Assembly: GCA_964448855.1 (NCBI GenBank)
Contig: CAYUXI010000008.1
Location: 1-64,000 of the forward strand
Source of the DNA: QAMX01 sp964448855
Lineage (GTDB): Bacteria > Bacillota > Clostridia > Oscillospirales > QAMX01
DNA: 64,000 nucleotides
Direction of reading: 5' to 3'
Shown piece after piece: positions 27,110 through 35,977 of the stretch (position 1 is its first letter; each line of letters begins with the position of its first letter). The position numbers and the translations under genes were made by a program. Under the pieces are notes generated by a model. It ran no database searches, was not told the DNA's origin, and saw only the letters and a program-made list of their open reading frames with translations.

Positions 27110-27898
27110 CTATTCCCGGCTTTCGAACGTGCAGAGCAGCGGGAAATGGTCGGAGGGGAATTCGCCGCCGCGCTTGACCGTCAGAATTTCCGCGCGCACG
27201 GGGCGCAGCGCACCCTGATTATAGAACACGTGGTCAATCGGCCCGGAGCCAAACTCCAGCCGATCGCAGTCAAAACCGCGGGAGGATGCGAAATCCGAGA
27301 ATTCGTCCGCTGTGATGCGTGCATCATAGAACGGCGGCTGGTTCATGATCTGATACGGCTCGTCCGCCGGCGTTGCATTGTAATCCCCGGCGACAAAGCA
27401 CTGGCTGCTTGCCAGCACCGGTGCAAAGTAGCGGCGCAGCAGCAGTGCGCTCTGCCGACGCGCTTCGACGCCTCTGTCATCGAGGTGCAGTGAGGCCGCA
27501 TAGAACGGTGCGCTGCCGTCCAGCGGGGACAGCTGAACCGTTGTGCAGATGCGCTTGTGATAGGTCGCATCCCACCCGTGCGACGGGTGGTCAGGCGTTT
27601 CGCTGAGCCAGATGGTCTGGCTGTCTGTCAGCCGGAAGCGATCTGTGCGATAAAAAACAGCCGCATATTCCCCGGCTTTGTCGCCGTCATCCCGGCCGAC
27701 GCCGTAGGCCGCATAGCCCGGCAGGCTTTCCAGCAGGTACTCCATCTGCGGCCAGAAGGCCTCCTGCACACAGAGGACGTCCGGCGCACGTCCGGCAATC
27801 AGTGCCGCGACGTGTGCCTTGCGGTTTTCCCAGCCGTGAACGCCCTGATCTCCGTGCATATTGCGGATGTTGTAAGTCATCAATGTCATCTGTTTCAT
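27110..27898 (-). CDS. Endonuclease/exonuclease/phosphatase family protein
   Basis: The 262-residue protein has the EEP fold motifs: TLMTYNIRN, VLCVQEAFW (metal Glu), SLHLDDRG, FVAGDYNATP, PIDHVFY and PSDHFPLLC (catalytic His). No signal peptide is seen. Members hydrolyse phosphodiesters of nucleic acids, lipids or inositol phosphates; this one cannot be placed further. The ATG at 27898 was chosen over a longer open frame because GGAG lies upstream and the EEP core begins at once. It is 53 bases downstream of holA and possibly in its operon. Confidence 0.88.
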   Translation of the reverse strand: MKQMTLMTYNIRNMHGDQGVHGWENRKAHVAALIAGRAPDVLCVQEAFWPQMEYLLESLPGYAAYGVGRDDGDKAGEYAAVFYRTDRFRLTDSQTIWLSETPDHPSHGWDATYHKRICTTVQLSPLDGSAPFYAASLHLDDRGVEARRQSALLLRRYFAPVLASSQCFVAGDYNATPADEPYQIMNQPPFYDARITADEFSDFASSRGFDCDRLEFGSGPIDHVFYNQGALRPVRAEILTVKRGGEFPSDHFPLLCTFESRE

Positions 27899-27951
27899 CG
27901 AATCTTGCTCTCCTTTTTCTTCCAAACGGTTGCGGTACACCGCCCGTTTAT

Positions 27952-28986
27952 TTACATACACAGCTCGTAAATCAGCGTTTCCAGCACCACCTGACGGTCG
28001 GCTGCGCCGGAAAACATCGCCTGCTCTGCGCGGAAGCAGCGAATCACGGCGCGCCGAAGCGATTCCGGGCGAAACCGCCGGGACTGCTCCGCAACGCGTG
28101 ACGCCGCGTAGCTGTTCGGAATCCGCGCCAGCTGCATCAGCTCCGCGATCGGCATCTGCTTCCCCTCGGCCAGCGACGCCGCATACAGCTGCCGCATGGC
28201 ACGGCCGATCACCTGAATGGCCGCAGTCTCGTCATTCCCCTGCTTCAGGTACCGATCCAGCTGCGTCACCGCCTCGCCGACGTTTTTCCGGGCGACTGCA
28301 TCGGTAATCCGATACACGACCGCCTCGCCGATCGGCATGGCGACCGCATCGATGTCCTCCGTCCGGATTTGCGGCTCCCTGGCATAGGAAGCGACCTTCA
28401 TCAGCTCCGGCAGCACCGCGTACATCAAATCGCCGCAGCTGTCGAGCAGATAGCCCGCCTCGCGCTCGCCGCAGCCCTTGCCGCAGGCCTCGAACCGCCG
28501 AATGACCCATCGAATCAGGTCGCGGCGGCTCTGGCGGCCAAACTCGACCCGCTGTGCGCAGGCGTTGACCACGGCCTCCATCTTTTTATTTTTCCGCCCG
28601 CTGCCCGGCTCCGCTTCGCTGTAGGCAAAAATCAGGCAGACCGTTTCCGGCAGCTCGGTCAGCAGCGGCTCCACCTCGGCCACCATTTTGGCGTCCGCGC
28701 AGAGAATATCATAATCGCGCACCAGAATCATCTTCCGCTCGGCAAACAGCGGGAAATTCTCAATTTCCTCCGCCAGCGCCTTCGGCGTACAGCCCTTGCC
28801 GGTCAGGCAGCAGAAATTGCTCTCGTCCGCATCGACAATCAGCCGTTTGATCTGGCCAATATAATGTTCGCGCAGATACGCTTCCTCGCCATAGAACAGA
28901 TAAAACCGGTTGACCTGTCCGGCTGCCAGTTCTTTTTTCAGGCGGGACAGCGAGGCTGCGCCCCCTTTTTCCTGTTTGACGGCCAT
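27952..28986 (-). CDS. holA: DNA polymerase III subunit delta
   Basis: The 344-residue protein matches the HolA family from FYLFYGEEAYLREHYIGQIK through ILVRDYD to the C-terminal collar domain (AAIQVIGRAMRQLY). It opens the beta clamp as part of the clamp loader. It lies 23 bases downstream of comEC on the same strand, the usual comEC-holA order in Firmicutes. Confidence 0.95.
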   Translation of the reverse strand: MAVKQEKGGAASLSRLKKELAAGQVNRFYLFYGEEAYLREHYIGQIKRLIVDADESNFCCLTGKGCTPKALAEEIENFPLFAERKMILVRDYDILCADAKMVAEVEPLLTELPETVCLIFAYSEAEPGSGRKNKKMEAVVNACAQRVEFGRQSRRDLIRWVIRRFEACGKGCGEREAGYLLDSCGDLMYAVLPELMKVASYAREPQIRTEDIDAVAMPIGEAVVYRITDAVARKNVGEAVTQLDRYLKQGNDETAAIQVIGRAMRQLYAASLAEGKQMPIAELMQLARIPNSYAASRVAEQSRRFRPESLRRAVIRCFRAEQAMFSGAADRQVVLETLIYELCM

Positions 28987-29009
28987 TTGTCCGTTCCGTC
29001 ACCCTTCCG

Positions 29010-31232
29010 TCAGTTGAGCCGCAGCCGCACCGTCCCCGCTGACGTCTGTTCATACGCCGTTTCGGAGCTTTGCGGCAGCTGCTCTGCACCATTTGAGGAT
29101 ATGATAACATATTTTGCACGGGATTTCAAGAGAAATTCCGCCTGTCCGTCGGCTGCCGCATCATGCCGGGCGCAGACCACCGCCTCCGCATTCAAAAACC
29201 GCGCATCCTCCGCCAGCTGTGCCAATGCGCGGTCGGAGATATCGCCCAGCACCGCGACAGCGCCGTGTTCGCAGCTCACCAGCACCGCCGCCGCGCCGCA
29301 GTGCGCCTTGCGTGCGTCATACGGCACCACGGCGGTCACGGTCAGGTCGCCGACCTGCCACACCGTTTCCTCCTGCAGCCAGCTGACTGCCGTATCGGTT
29401 TCGGCTGCCCGCTCCGCCAGCTCCGCGGCAATTTCAACATCGCCGTGCTGCTCCGGCAGCACCAGCCGTTTCGTTTCAGGCAGCACCTCGGGGATGCCGT
29501 TTGCATGGTGTGACGCATTCGCCGTCAGCAGCAGCACCGCAATTTTCGACAAATTTCGACTTTGCAGGTGGTTGCGCAGCGTCGTCCCCGCGCCGGAGCG
29601 GGTGGAGCCGCAATCCACCACGACCGTCTGCCCGCCGTATGTCACGACGATGCACTGCCCATGCCCGACCGACAGCGCCGCCACGGAAAAGGCGGCGGCC
29701 TCCTCCGCTTTGGACAGGCCGAACGCAAGCGCCAGCAAAATCGCCGTCGCACCGGCCAGCAGCCTTCGAAGCCGTCGGCTGCGCCGAAGCAGCCACACCA
29801 CCGTCACCGCAAAGAGCAGCGCCAGCCACGCCTTCATCCAGACGCTGTCCGTGCCGATGACGGCAAAGGGAATGTCGGCCAGCAGCCGAATGGCCGCCTG
29901 CAGGGCGCGGCAGCCCCAGATCAGCGGCCAGGCCGCGACCGAACCGACCGGCAGCCAGACAAGCGCCAGCAGCAGCACGACCCAGCCGCCGAGAAAGAGC
30001 AGCTCCACCGCCCACAGCAGCAGCAGGTTGGACAGGATGGAGATCAGCGAAATGCGCCCGAAATACCACGCCGTCAGCGGGAGCGTCAGCAGCTGCGCGG
30101 AGACCGTCGTGGACAGCCCGCCCACCAGCCATTCCAGCATCCGGTTGCGGGCGCGGCGCAGGCGGGTATCCTGCTTCAGCCGCACCACACAAGCCATCAT
30201 CGCGCGGTGCATCCGCGTCCCCAGCGTCAGCAGGCCGAGCACCGAGAGGAACGACAGCTGTAAGCCGAGATCGGCGACGGCAAACGGGTTGGCGGCGAGC
30301 AGAACGATCAGCGCGGCGGCCAGCGCCGTCAGGCTGTCGTGCTCCCGGCCAAAGAGCGGCGTACCCAGCATCGCCGTCTGCATGACAGCCGCCCGCACGA
30401 CCGATGCCGGGAACCCGGTCACAGCCGCAAACAGCCAGATGGCACCGACGGCCATCAGGCTCAGCCGTCGGCGGCCACGCGTCAGGAACAGCACCGCGCC
30501 CGCCAGCAGCGACAGGTGCATTCCGGACACCGCAAACACGTGCGACACACCGGCATCGGCGACCGCATCGGTAAAGGAATCGGAAAACCCGGCCTTATCC
30601 CCCAGCAGCAGTGCGCTCATCAGCGGTGCTCCGTCCTGAAAAACCGCCTCCGACCGCTCCAGCAGGTGCAGGCGAATCCGTGCGGGCAGCGCCGCCAGCC
30701 AGCTGGTTCGGGCGGTTCGCCCGCTCAGCTGCTTGATCGTCCCGGTCAGGAAAATGCCGCGTGACGCAGCCGACGTCTGCTCCGTCCGCTTCAGGCGCGT
30801 TTCGGCGCGGATGGTGTCGCCCGACTCCACCTGTTCGGCTGACCAGCCATAGCCATACAGCCACGCGGACACGCCGGGCACGGTCTCTCCGTCCCCGTCC
30901 AGGAGCCGAACCGTCAGCCGACAGCCGCTGGACAGCTGCACCCGCTCCGTCACGTAAAACGCAAATTCCCCCGTTTCGCCCGCATACGTCGCCGCAGCGC
31001 GCTCCACGCAGTTCATGCGCAGCAGAAACGAGCCGGCAACGACCGCTACGCCGCACGCAAGCGCCACGGCTGCACGCGTCAATCGTTTCCGGCGGAGGAG
31101 CCCGGCGACAGCAGCCGTCGCAGCCGACAGCGCCGCCGCGGCCAGCAGCCAGGGCATTGCGGCCGCTGAGCCGTAGACGAGTGCCAGCGCGCAGCAGAGC
31201 GCACCCGCAGCGGAAATTGTCATCAGGCGCAT
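29010..31232 (-). CDS. comEC: ComEC/Rec2-family DNA internalisation protein
   Basis: The 740-residue membrane protein has the N-terminal DUF4131-like region, the competence channel domain (VSHVFAVSGMHLSLLAGAVLF, FPASVVRAAVMQT) and a C-terminal metallo-beta-lactamase-like domain from about residue 520. In that domain the usual THxHxDH metal motif reads TANASHHAN, so most metal ligands are lost. ComEC carries single-stranded DNA across the membrane. AGGAG lies 10 bases before the ATG, and a 9-bp hairpin stands just before that ribosome site. No other com gene is in view. Confidence 0.93.
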   Translation of the reverse strand: MRLMTISAAGALCCALALVYGSAAAMPWLLAAAALSAATAAVAGLLRRKRLTRAAVALACGVAVVAGSFLLRMNCVERAAATYAGETGEFAFYVTERVQLSSGCRLTVRLLDGDGETVPGVSAWLYGYGWSAEQVESGDTIRAETRLKRTEQTSAASRGIFLTGTIKQLSGRTARTSWLAALPARIRLHLLERSEAVFQDGAPLMSALLLGDKAGFSDSFTDAVADAGVSHVFAVSGMHLSLLAGAVLFLTRGRRRLSLMAVGAIWLFAAVTGFPASVVRAAVMQTAMLGTPLFGREHDSLTALAAALIVLLAANPFAVADLGLQLSFLSVLGLLTLGTRMHRAMMACVVRLKQDTRLRRARNRMLEWLVGGLSTTVSAQLLTLPLTAWYFGRISLISILSNLLLLWAVELLFLGGWVVLLLALVWLPVGSVAAWPLIWGCRALQAAIRLLADIPFAVIGTDSVWMKAWLALLFAVTVVWLLRRSRRLRRLLAGATAILLALAFGLSKAEEAAAFSVAALSVGHGQCIVVTYGGQTVVVDCGSTRSGAGTTLRNHLQSRNLSKIAVLLLTANASHHANGIPEVLPETKRLVLPEQHGDVEIAAELAERAAETDTAVSWLQEETVWQVGDLTVTAVVPYDARKAHCGAAAVLVSCEHGAVAVLGDISDRALAQLAEDARFLNAEAVVCARHDAAADGQAEFLLKSRAKYVIISSNGAEQLPQSSETAYEQTSAGTVRLRLN

Positions 31233-31254
31233 CGATTGTCATCTCCTTTCCCGC

Positions 31255-31278
31255 TTGGAACCGGAAAAACGGTTCCAA
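31255..31278 (-). promoter_or_regulatory. Hairpin directly upstream of the comEC ribosome-binding site
   Basis: TTGGAACCG pairs perfectly with CGGTTCCAA around a 6-base A-rich loop. It lies 23-46 bases before the comEC ATG. It could be an operator or an mRNA structure; it does not cover the Shine-Dalgarno sequence itself. Confidence 0.5.
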
Positions 31279-31303
31279 ATGGTATGCCGTTTCTTTGGGG
31301 GAC

Positions 31304-31332
31304 TTGAACGAAGGCGTTGAATATGGTACAAT
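31304..31332 (+). promoter_or_regulatory. Promoter of the 196-residue hypothetical gene
   Basis: TTGAAC (31304-31309) and TACAAT (31327-31332) are 17 bases apart, 51 bases before the ATG at 31384. Confidence 0.75.
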
Positions 31333-31383
31333 AAAAGAGAATCCTGTAAGTTTTGGTCACATAGAAAGGACCGGAAGATCAAT

Positions 31384-31974
31384 ATGTTTGACAAGCTGAG
31401 ACGACTGGAGCTTTGTATTCGGGAATGCGCGGCCACATTTGGATGGAGCCTGTCCGGCAACTGCCTGGCCTGTTTCCGCGGCAACCTGGCATTTCTTCTG
31501 CAACCCACCATGGACGGCGATCAGATCGAGTACACGCTCTCCTACCGCTTTGCCGCGTTTGACCGGGTCTATGATGCGCTGACCGGTGCGCGCTGCTACC
31601 CCGGTATCGTCATCGCCCGCGGCAGTCAGCCGGTGGATTCCTGGGCGCTGATGTCCGTCTCCACCGCCATGCGAACCGTCACCGGCCGCGTGGACAAATT
31701 CACGTCGGCGCTGGCCGCAAAGGTCGTCACGCTGGCCGACAATCTGGACTTTCTCCGCTATCTGAACCGGCGCAACGCCCGTCTTTTGGAGCCGCAGCTC
31801 GACCTCTCCTGTGAGCTGATTCTCTCCTGTCTCATTTCCGGCGACGGCGACGCTGCCGTCCGCGCCGCAGCAACCGCCCGCGCCAACGGCGACCGCGGCG
31901 GTGAGCTGTATCCCGCCGTCCTCTCCTATGTGGAACGGCAGGCCGACCATCCGTCCTCCGGTCAGCGGTACTGA
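31384..31974 (+). CDS. Hypothetical protein, 196 residues
   Basis: I do not recognise this protein. It is soluble, with no signal peptide or membrane helix, and has Cys-containing segments near the start (CIRECAATFGW, GNCLACFRGNL) and an Ala-rich C-terminal part. Coding is supported by a promoter 51 bases upstream and strong third-position GC bias. It converges on the NIF3 family gene and its last 13 bases overlap that gene's 3' end, so the two messages are complementary at their tails. Confidence 0.75.
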   Translation: MFDKLRRLELCIRECAATFGWSLSGNCLACFRGNLAFLLQPTMDGDQIEYTLSYRFAAFDRVYDALTGARCYPGIVIARGSQPVDSWALMSVSTAMRTVTGRVDKFTSALAAKVVTLADNLDFLRYLNRRNARLLEPQLDLSCELILSCLISGDGDAAVRAAATARANGDRGGELYPAVLSYVERQADHPSSGQRY

Positions 31975-32723
31975 AAAAACGGCCGATCCGCCTTGGCCAC
32001 TGCGAACGCCACCTCCGGCATCCGCTCTGCCAGCCGCTTCGCAAGCGGTTCCAGCACCAGCCGCTCCGTCTCATAATGTCCCGCATCGATCAGCGAAATG
32101 CCCGCATTCTGCGCGGCCACCGCATGGTGATGGCGAAAATCGCCGCTGATCAGCACGTCTGCCCCGCTCTGGATGGCGCAATCCAAGAAGGATGCACCGC
32201 CGCCGCAGCAGACCGCAGCCGTGCGAATGACCCGCCCGGCATCCAGCACGCGAACCGCCGGCAGCCCCGTACAGCATTTGACCCGCTCCGCCAGCGCAGA
32301 CAGGTCGGAAAGCGTCGGCGGACACTCCGCCAGCGCGGCACATCCGTCCGTCCCCGGCAGCGGGCCTGTTTTGTTCAGGCCGATGGCCTGCAGATAGGTG
32401 TCATTGACGCCACCCGGCGCAACGTCCAGATTGGTGTGCGCCGCCATCAGCGCAATGTTGCTCCGCGCCGCCAGATAGACCGGATTCCGCTCGGAAATGG
32501 CGCGAATCGGCTCATAAATCACCGGGTGATGGGCGAGAATGCAGTCCGCCCCGGTCGTCGCCGCCTCCTCAATCACATCGGCCGTCACATCGAGCGCCAG
32601 CAGCACACGGCGCAGCAGCATGGCGCGGCCACCGACCAGAATGCCGCAGTTGTCCGTCGGCCTTGCCGCCGAAAACGGCGCCAGCGCGTCCAGCGTATCA
32701 TACAGATCTCCAAGCGTCTTCAT
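31962..32723 (-). CDS. NIF3/YqfO family dinuclear-metal protein
   Basis: The 253-residue protein has the family motifs: DNCGILVGG, LALDVT, HHPVIYEPIR, AAHTNLD and GDFRHHHA near the C terminus, which bind two metal ions. This is the short form without the middle PII-like insertion. The family is annotated as GTP cyclohydrolase I type 2, but its role is not settled. AAAGGA lies 8 bases before the ATG at 32723; an ATG one codon earlier is also possible. It lies 49 bases downstream of the beta-propeller lipoprotein gene. Confidence 0.93.
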   Translation of the reverse strand: MKTLGDLYDTLDALAPFSAARPTDNCGILVGGRAMLLRRVLLALDVTADVIEEAATTGADCILAHHPVIYEPIRAISERNPVYLAARSNIALMAAHTNLDVAPGGVNDTYLQAIGLNKTGPLPGTDGCAALAECPPTLSDLSALAERVKCCTGLPAVRVLDAGRVIRTAAVCCGGGASFLDCAIQSGADVLISGDFRHHHAVAAQNAGISLIDAGHYETERLVLEPLAKRLAERMPEVAFAVAKADRPFFQYR

Positions 32724-32772
32724 CATATTCATCCTTTCTGCGTTCCGCCCGGAACGCAGTTTTTTCAACTTT

Positions 32773-33990
32773 TTATCGGGTATTTTGCGCCGTTTGCGTC
32801 GTATCATAGATGCAGAAGCAATCGCGCAGCGTTTTCCGTTCCACCCCGTCCGGGCGAAGAATCCCGGTCAAGAGCGTCTCCTTTCCGGCGCTGTTGGCGG
32901 GTGAGCGGCAGAAATCGACCGCGTCCTCCGCCGTTTCCAGGAACCAGAGCGTCTGCCCATCGCCGGAAAAGACCGGGCAGCAGAACGTCCCTGCGCAGAT
33001 CGACAGCGTCTTTTCCATCGTGCGGACAAAGAGCCCCGCCTCCGTCACGTCACCATCGTCGAGCGCCCAGGCCACCGCCGCGCCGTCCCCGGAAACCGCC
33101 AGGCCGAGCGTCGGCGCATACCCGCCCGGCAGGTAGGCGGCCTTTGCAGCGGTCAGATCCACCTGAAGCGGGCTTTCGTACAGGTCATTTTCCGAGGCAT
33201 ACCCCTCCGTCAGCAGCACCGCGCCGTTTGTAGAGCAGCTGGTATCCGCAGCGGCCAGCAGCATGGACGTCCGCCCGGCGCTCAGCGGCACCATGGAGCC
33301 GTCCATCGGCGAAAACAGGTACAGCCGCTGCGTCTCGCTGCCCGCCGCGCCGACCGCCATATAGCAGACGCTCCCGTCCGGCGACCACGCCAGCGCGTGC
33401 ATCAGGGCACCGGCGGGATACTGCGACGCCGGATAGACGTCCGGCTCAGGTGCACCCGGCACGGTCACGCAGACCGAAACCAGCTCCGTCCGCCCGACAT
33501 CCGTGGCGCAGACGGTATAGACCGTGCGCTTCCGATCCGGCGAAAACGTCACATCGCCGATCATGCCGTCCGTCGGCTGCTCAATCAGCACCGACGACGT
33601 GCCCTGCACCGGGTCATAGCGCGTCACGCCCGCCGTCTGCGACCGGAACACCGCGCACCCATCCACCTCGCCGACATATTCGGCATTGACCGCCGCCAGC
33701 AGCGGCCGCCCGCCGGAAAGCGGCTGACAGAACACGTCACAGCTGTTGCGATAGTAGAGATATCGGCCATCGGCCGAAAAGACCGGAGCAGACAGATGCG
33801 AACCGGCAACCAGCAGCTCCGACGTCCCGTCATCCATTCGATAGAGCATCAGCCCGTCTTCGCCGAGCCAGGCCACCAGGCTGCCCGCGCCGCGAGGACG
33901 GGCTGATGCGCCGAGGGAACAGGCCGACAGCAGCAGCAGCGCCAGCGCCAGAACGGCGGCAGCGGTGCGGCGAACATGGTTGAATTGCAT
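32773..33990 (-). CDS. Lipoprotein with WD40/PD40-type beta-propeller
   Basis: The 405-residue protein has a lipoprotein signal (lipobox LLSAC) and repeated propeller blades of the TolB/PD40 kind: APVFSADGRYLYYR, DVTFSPDRKRTVYT, ALAWSPDGSVCYM and CPVFSGDGQTLWFLE. It is probably a protein-interaction or ligand-binding platform on the outer face of the membrane. The ATG at 33990 has AAGGAG about 8 bases upstream; the open frame upstream of it lacks a start with a ribosome site. Confidence 0.85.
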   Translation of the reverse strand: MQFNHVRRTAAAVLALALLLLSACSLGASARPRGAGSLVAWLGEDGLMLYRMDDGTSELLVAGSHLSAPVFSADGRYLYYRNSCDVFCQPLSGGRPLLAAVNAEYVGEVDGCAVFRSQTAGVTRYDPVQGTSSVLIEQPTDGMIGDVTFSPDRKRTVYTVCATDVGRTELVSVCVTVPGAPEPDVYPASQYPAGALMHALAWSPDGSVCYMAVGAAGSETQRLYLFSPMDGSMVPLSAGRTSMLLAAADTSCSTNGAVLLTEGYASENDLYESPLQVDLTAAKAAYLPGGYAPTLGLAVSGDGAAVAWALDDGDVTEAGLFVRTMEKTLSICAGTFCCPVFSGDGQTLWFLETAEDAVDFCRSPANSAGKETLLTGILRPDGVERKTLRDCFCIYDTTQTAQNTR

Positions 33991-34162
33991 AGCAAACGCT
34001 CCTTTCAGGCCGTCCCCGACGATCAGGCGCGGGGACATTCTTCCGTATGCATGATACCACAAGCGGTCGGGCTTGTCAATCATTTTTCGGCCGGTTCCGC
34101 GCAAATTTGAGGGGCTTCGCCGGATCTTCTGTAAATTTTTTGCCAAACCTTCGATTTGTGAC

Positions 34163-34191
34163 TTGACAAATGACCGAATTTGTTGGAAAAT
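34163..34191 (+). promoter_or_regulatory. Possible promoter of the S11-like gene
   Basis: TTGACA (34163-34168) is followed 17 bases later by GAAAAT, a weak -10. The start codon is about 85 bases downstream. Confidence 0.4.
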
Positions 34192-34275
34192 ATAAGGGAG
34201 GAAATAACCGCCTCATTTCGCCCTGCTCGTCCGGGCTCATTCCGCAGGCGGTATCAGGAAACAGGAGGATGGGAA

Positions 34276-35697
34276 ATGAAGAAAAAAATGGGGTTCCGCG
34301 GCGCCGTTTTGACGGTTCTGGCCGCATTGATGGCTTTCACCCTCTGGGTACCCGTCGGCGCCGTTCCGCCGTCCATCAGCTCGGATTATTATATATTGAT
34401 GGACGCGGCCACCGGACAGATTCTCTGTGAAAAAAATTCCACCGCGCAGCTGGCTCCGGCCGGTCTGGTCAAGATTCTGACCGGGCTTGTCGCCTCGGAA
34501 TCGATCAGCGATCCGACCGCCAAGCTGTCGGTCACGTCATCGGCGCTGACCCCGCTCGGCACCGGTGTCAAAAATATCGGTCTGACCTCCGGAGAGCTGA
34601 TCTCCGCGGCGGACTGTCTCTACGCCATGCTGATGACCTCCGCCAATGACGCCGCCAACGTCGTCGCCGAATCCGTCGGCACCACGCTGGACGGGTTTAT
34701 GTCCCTGCTGCGCACGCGTGCGGCAGAGCTCGGCGCAACCGCCACCGTTCTGCAAAATCCGAACGGCCTGAGCGCGGACGGACAGGTCAGCTCCGCACGG
34801 GATATCGCCCTCTTTACGCGTGCGGCGCTCGCTTCGCCTTCCTTTATGCAATACTTCGGCAAGGTCAGCTATACGCTGGAGCCGACCAACAAGCGCACCG
34901 ATTCCAAAGCCCTCACGACCAGCTTCCTGATGCTCCGCGACAGCGACTACCGCTATGACGGCGTCATCGGCGGCATGACCGGCTACACCAGCGCCTCGCA
35001 GTTTGTCATCATGGCCACCGCCGAGCGCGATGGCCGCCAGCTGATCGCCGTTGTCATGAAGGCCGAAACGGAAGCCAGCCTCTACGCCGACACCGCCAAG
35101 CTCTTCGATTACGGCTTCTCCGACTTCACCTCGCACTTTGTGCCCGCCGGTGATCTCGGCCACATCGACCTGCTGCAGGATCAGACCGTCGTCGGCAGCC
35201 TGACGCTGTATCTGGAGGATTCTGTCTCCTTCCTGCTCAGCTCCAACCTGCTGACCGCCAACTGCTACGCCTCGCCGAACAACGTCCCGACCGCCGTTCA
35301 GGTCGGCGGCGAAGGCACCTACACCGCCAACATCTACTGCACCGACCCGGACAACCCGTCCCAGACGGTGCTCCTGCTGGAAAATGTCCCGCTGAAAACC
35401 CGCGTGGACAGCGATTTCCCCATCGATGATGACCCGGCCAGCACGGACAACAGCGGCAGCATCGTCACGGATCCAAGCGGCAGCACCGCCTCCACCGCCT
35501 CGACCGGCAAATCCGGCAGCGGCATTGGCCGGTTCTTCAAGAGCTTCTTCCTCGTGCTGCTGATTCTGATCGCCGTTGTCATCGGGCTCCTGCTGCTCTT
35601 TATCGCGGCGCTCTTTATCCTCCGTGAGGTCAAACGCGCCAAGCGCCGCAAGGCGCGGGAACAGGCCAGAGCGCAGCAGCGTTATCGCCAGGATTGA
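34276..35697 (+). CDS. S11 (D-Ala-D-Ala carboxypeptidase) family protein lacking catalytic residues
   Basis: The 473-residue protein has a signal peptide (1-29), an S11/PBP5-type domain (about 35-270), a C-terminal beta domain, a Ser/Thr linker and a strong membrane helix near the C terminus, followed by a basic cytosolic tail. The SxxK motif reads GLVK (Gly63, Lys66, codon 34462-34464), and KTG reads MTG (Met234, codon 34975-34977). SAN at 122-124 is intact. With the nucleophilic Ser and the KTG Lys both absent, it should not cleave or bind penicillin covalently. AGGAGG-like sequence (CAGGAGG) lies about 8 bases before the ATG. It is probably a wall-binding or regulatory pseudoenzyme. Confidence 0.88.
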   Translation: MKKKMGFRGAVLTVLAALMAFTLWVPVGAVPPSISSDYYILMDAATGQILCEKNSTAQLAPAGLVKILTGLVASESISDPTAKLSVTSSALTPLGTGVKNIGLTSGELISAADCLYAMLMTSANDAANVVAESVGTTLDGFMSLLRTRAAELGATATVLQNPNGLSADGQVSSARDIALFTRAALASPSFMQYFGKVSYTLEPTNKRTDSKALTTSFLMLRDSDYRYDGVIGGMTGYTSASQFVIMATAERDGRQLIAVVMKAETEASLYADTAKLFDYGFSDFTSHFVPAGDLGHIDLLQDQTVVGSLTLYLEDSVSFLLSSNLLTANCYASPNNVPTAVQVGGEGTYTANIYCTDPDNPSQTVLLLENVPLKTRVDSDFPIDDDPASTDNSGSIVTDPSGSTASTASTGKSGSGIGRFFKSFFLVLLILIAVVIGLLLLFIAALFILREVKRAKRRKAREQARAQQRYRQD

Positions 35698-35740
35698 CCG
35701 ATTTTTTCGCAAAAAACCTTCGAAAGATTCAGAAAAGCCC

Positions 35741-35769
35741 TTGACACATCGTCGGCAATGTGCTATACT
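35741..35769 (+). promoter_or_regulatory. Promoter of the infC-rpmI-rplT operon
   Basis: TTGACA (35741-35746) and TATACT (35764-35769) have a 17-base spacer. The start codon of infC lies about 200 bases downstream, leaving room for a regulatory leader. Confidence 0.88.
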
Positions 35770-35775
35770 ATGTCT

Positions 35776-35977
35776 GTTAATTGAAGCAGGTGCATCATGC
35801 CCTCACCCCTGAGCGCTGCGCGAAGGTGGTCGTTCCGTTTCAGCTTTTCTGTGGCTCTTCTTCCTTTGGTTGATTGTGAAGTGTTTGCAGTGACTTTTTC
35901 TGAAACCGGCAGGGCAATGCCCCGCCGGTTTTCTTTTTTCGGTGAACCCGTGTATTGAATCTTTGGAGGTGTTTCCT
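35776..35977 (+). promoter_or_regulatory. infC leader with transcription attenuator (L20-leader type)
   Basis: The 200-base untranslated leader ends in a terminator hairpin (AAACCGGC, inner GGGC/GCCC, GCCGGTTT, then a T-rich run at 35903-35940). In Firmicutes the infC-rpmI-rplT operon is repressed by ribosomal protein L20 binding such a leader and causing premature termination. Position, length and terminator fit that class. The L20-binding structure itself was not modelled. Confidence 0.75.
35903..35940 (+). terminator. Attenuator hairpin in the infC leader
   Basis: AAACCGGC and GCCGGTTT flank an inner GGGC-AAT-GCCC stem, followed by TTCTTTTTT, 38 bases before the infC start. Confidence 0.85.

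Noticed and set aside
28369..30639. 756-codon open frame opposite holA and comEC
   Set aside because: It crosses two well-supported minus-strand genes and encodes Ser/Ala/Arg-rich shadow sequence.
34276..35697. Active penicillin-binding D,D-carboxypeptidase
   Set aside because: The codons at 34462-34464 and 34975-34977 give Gly and Met instead of the nucleophilic Ser and the KTG Lys.
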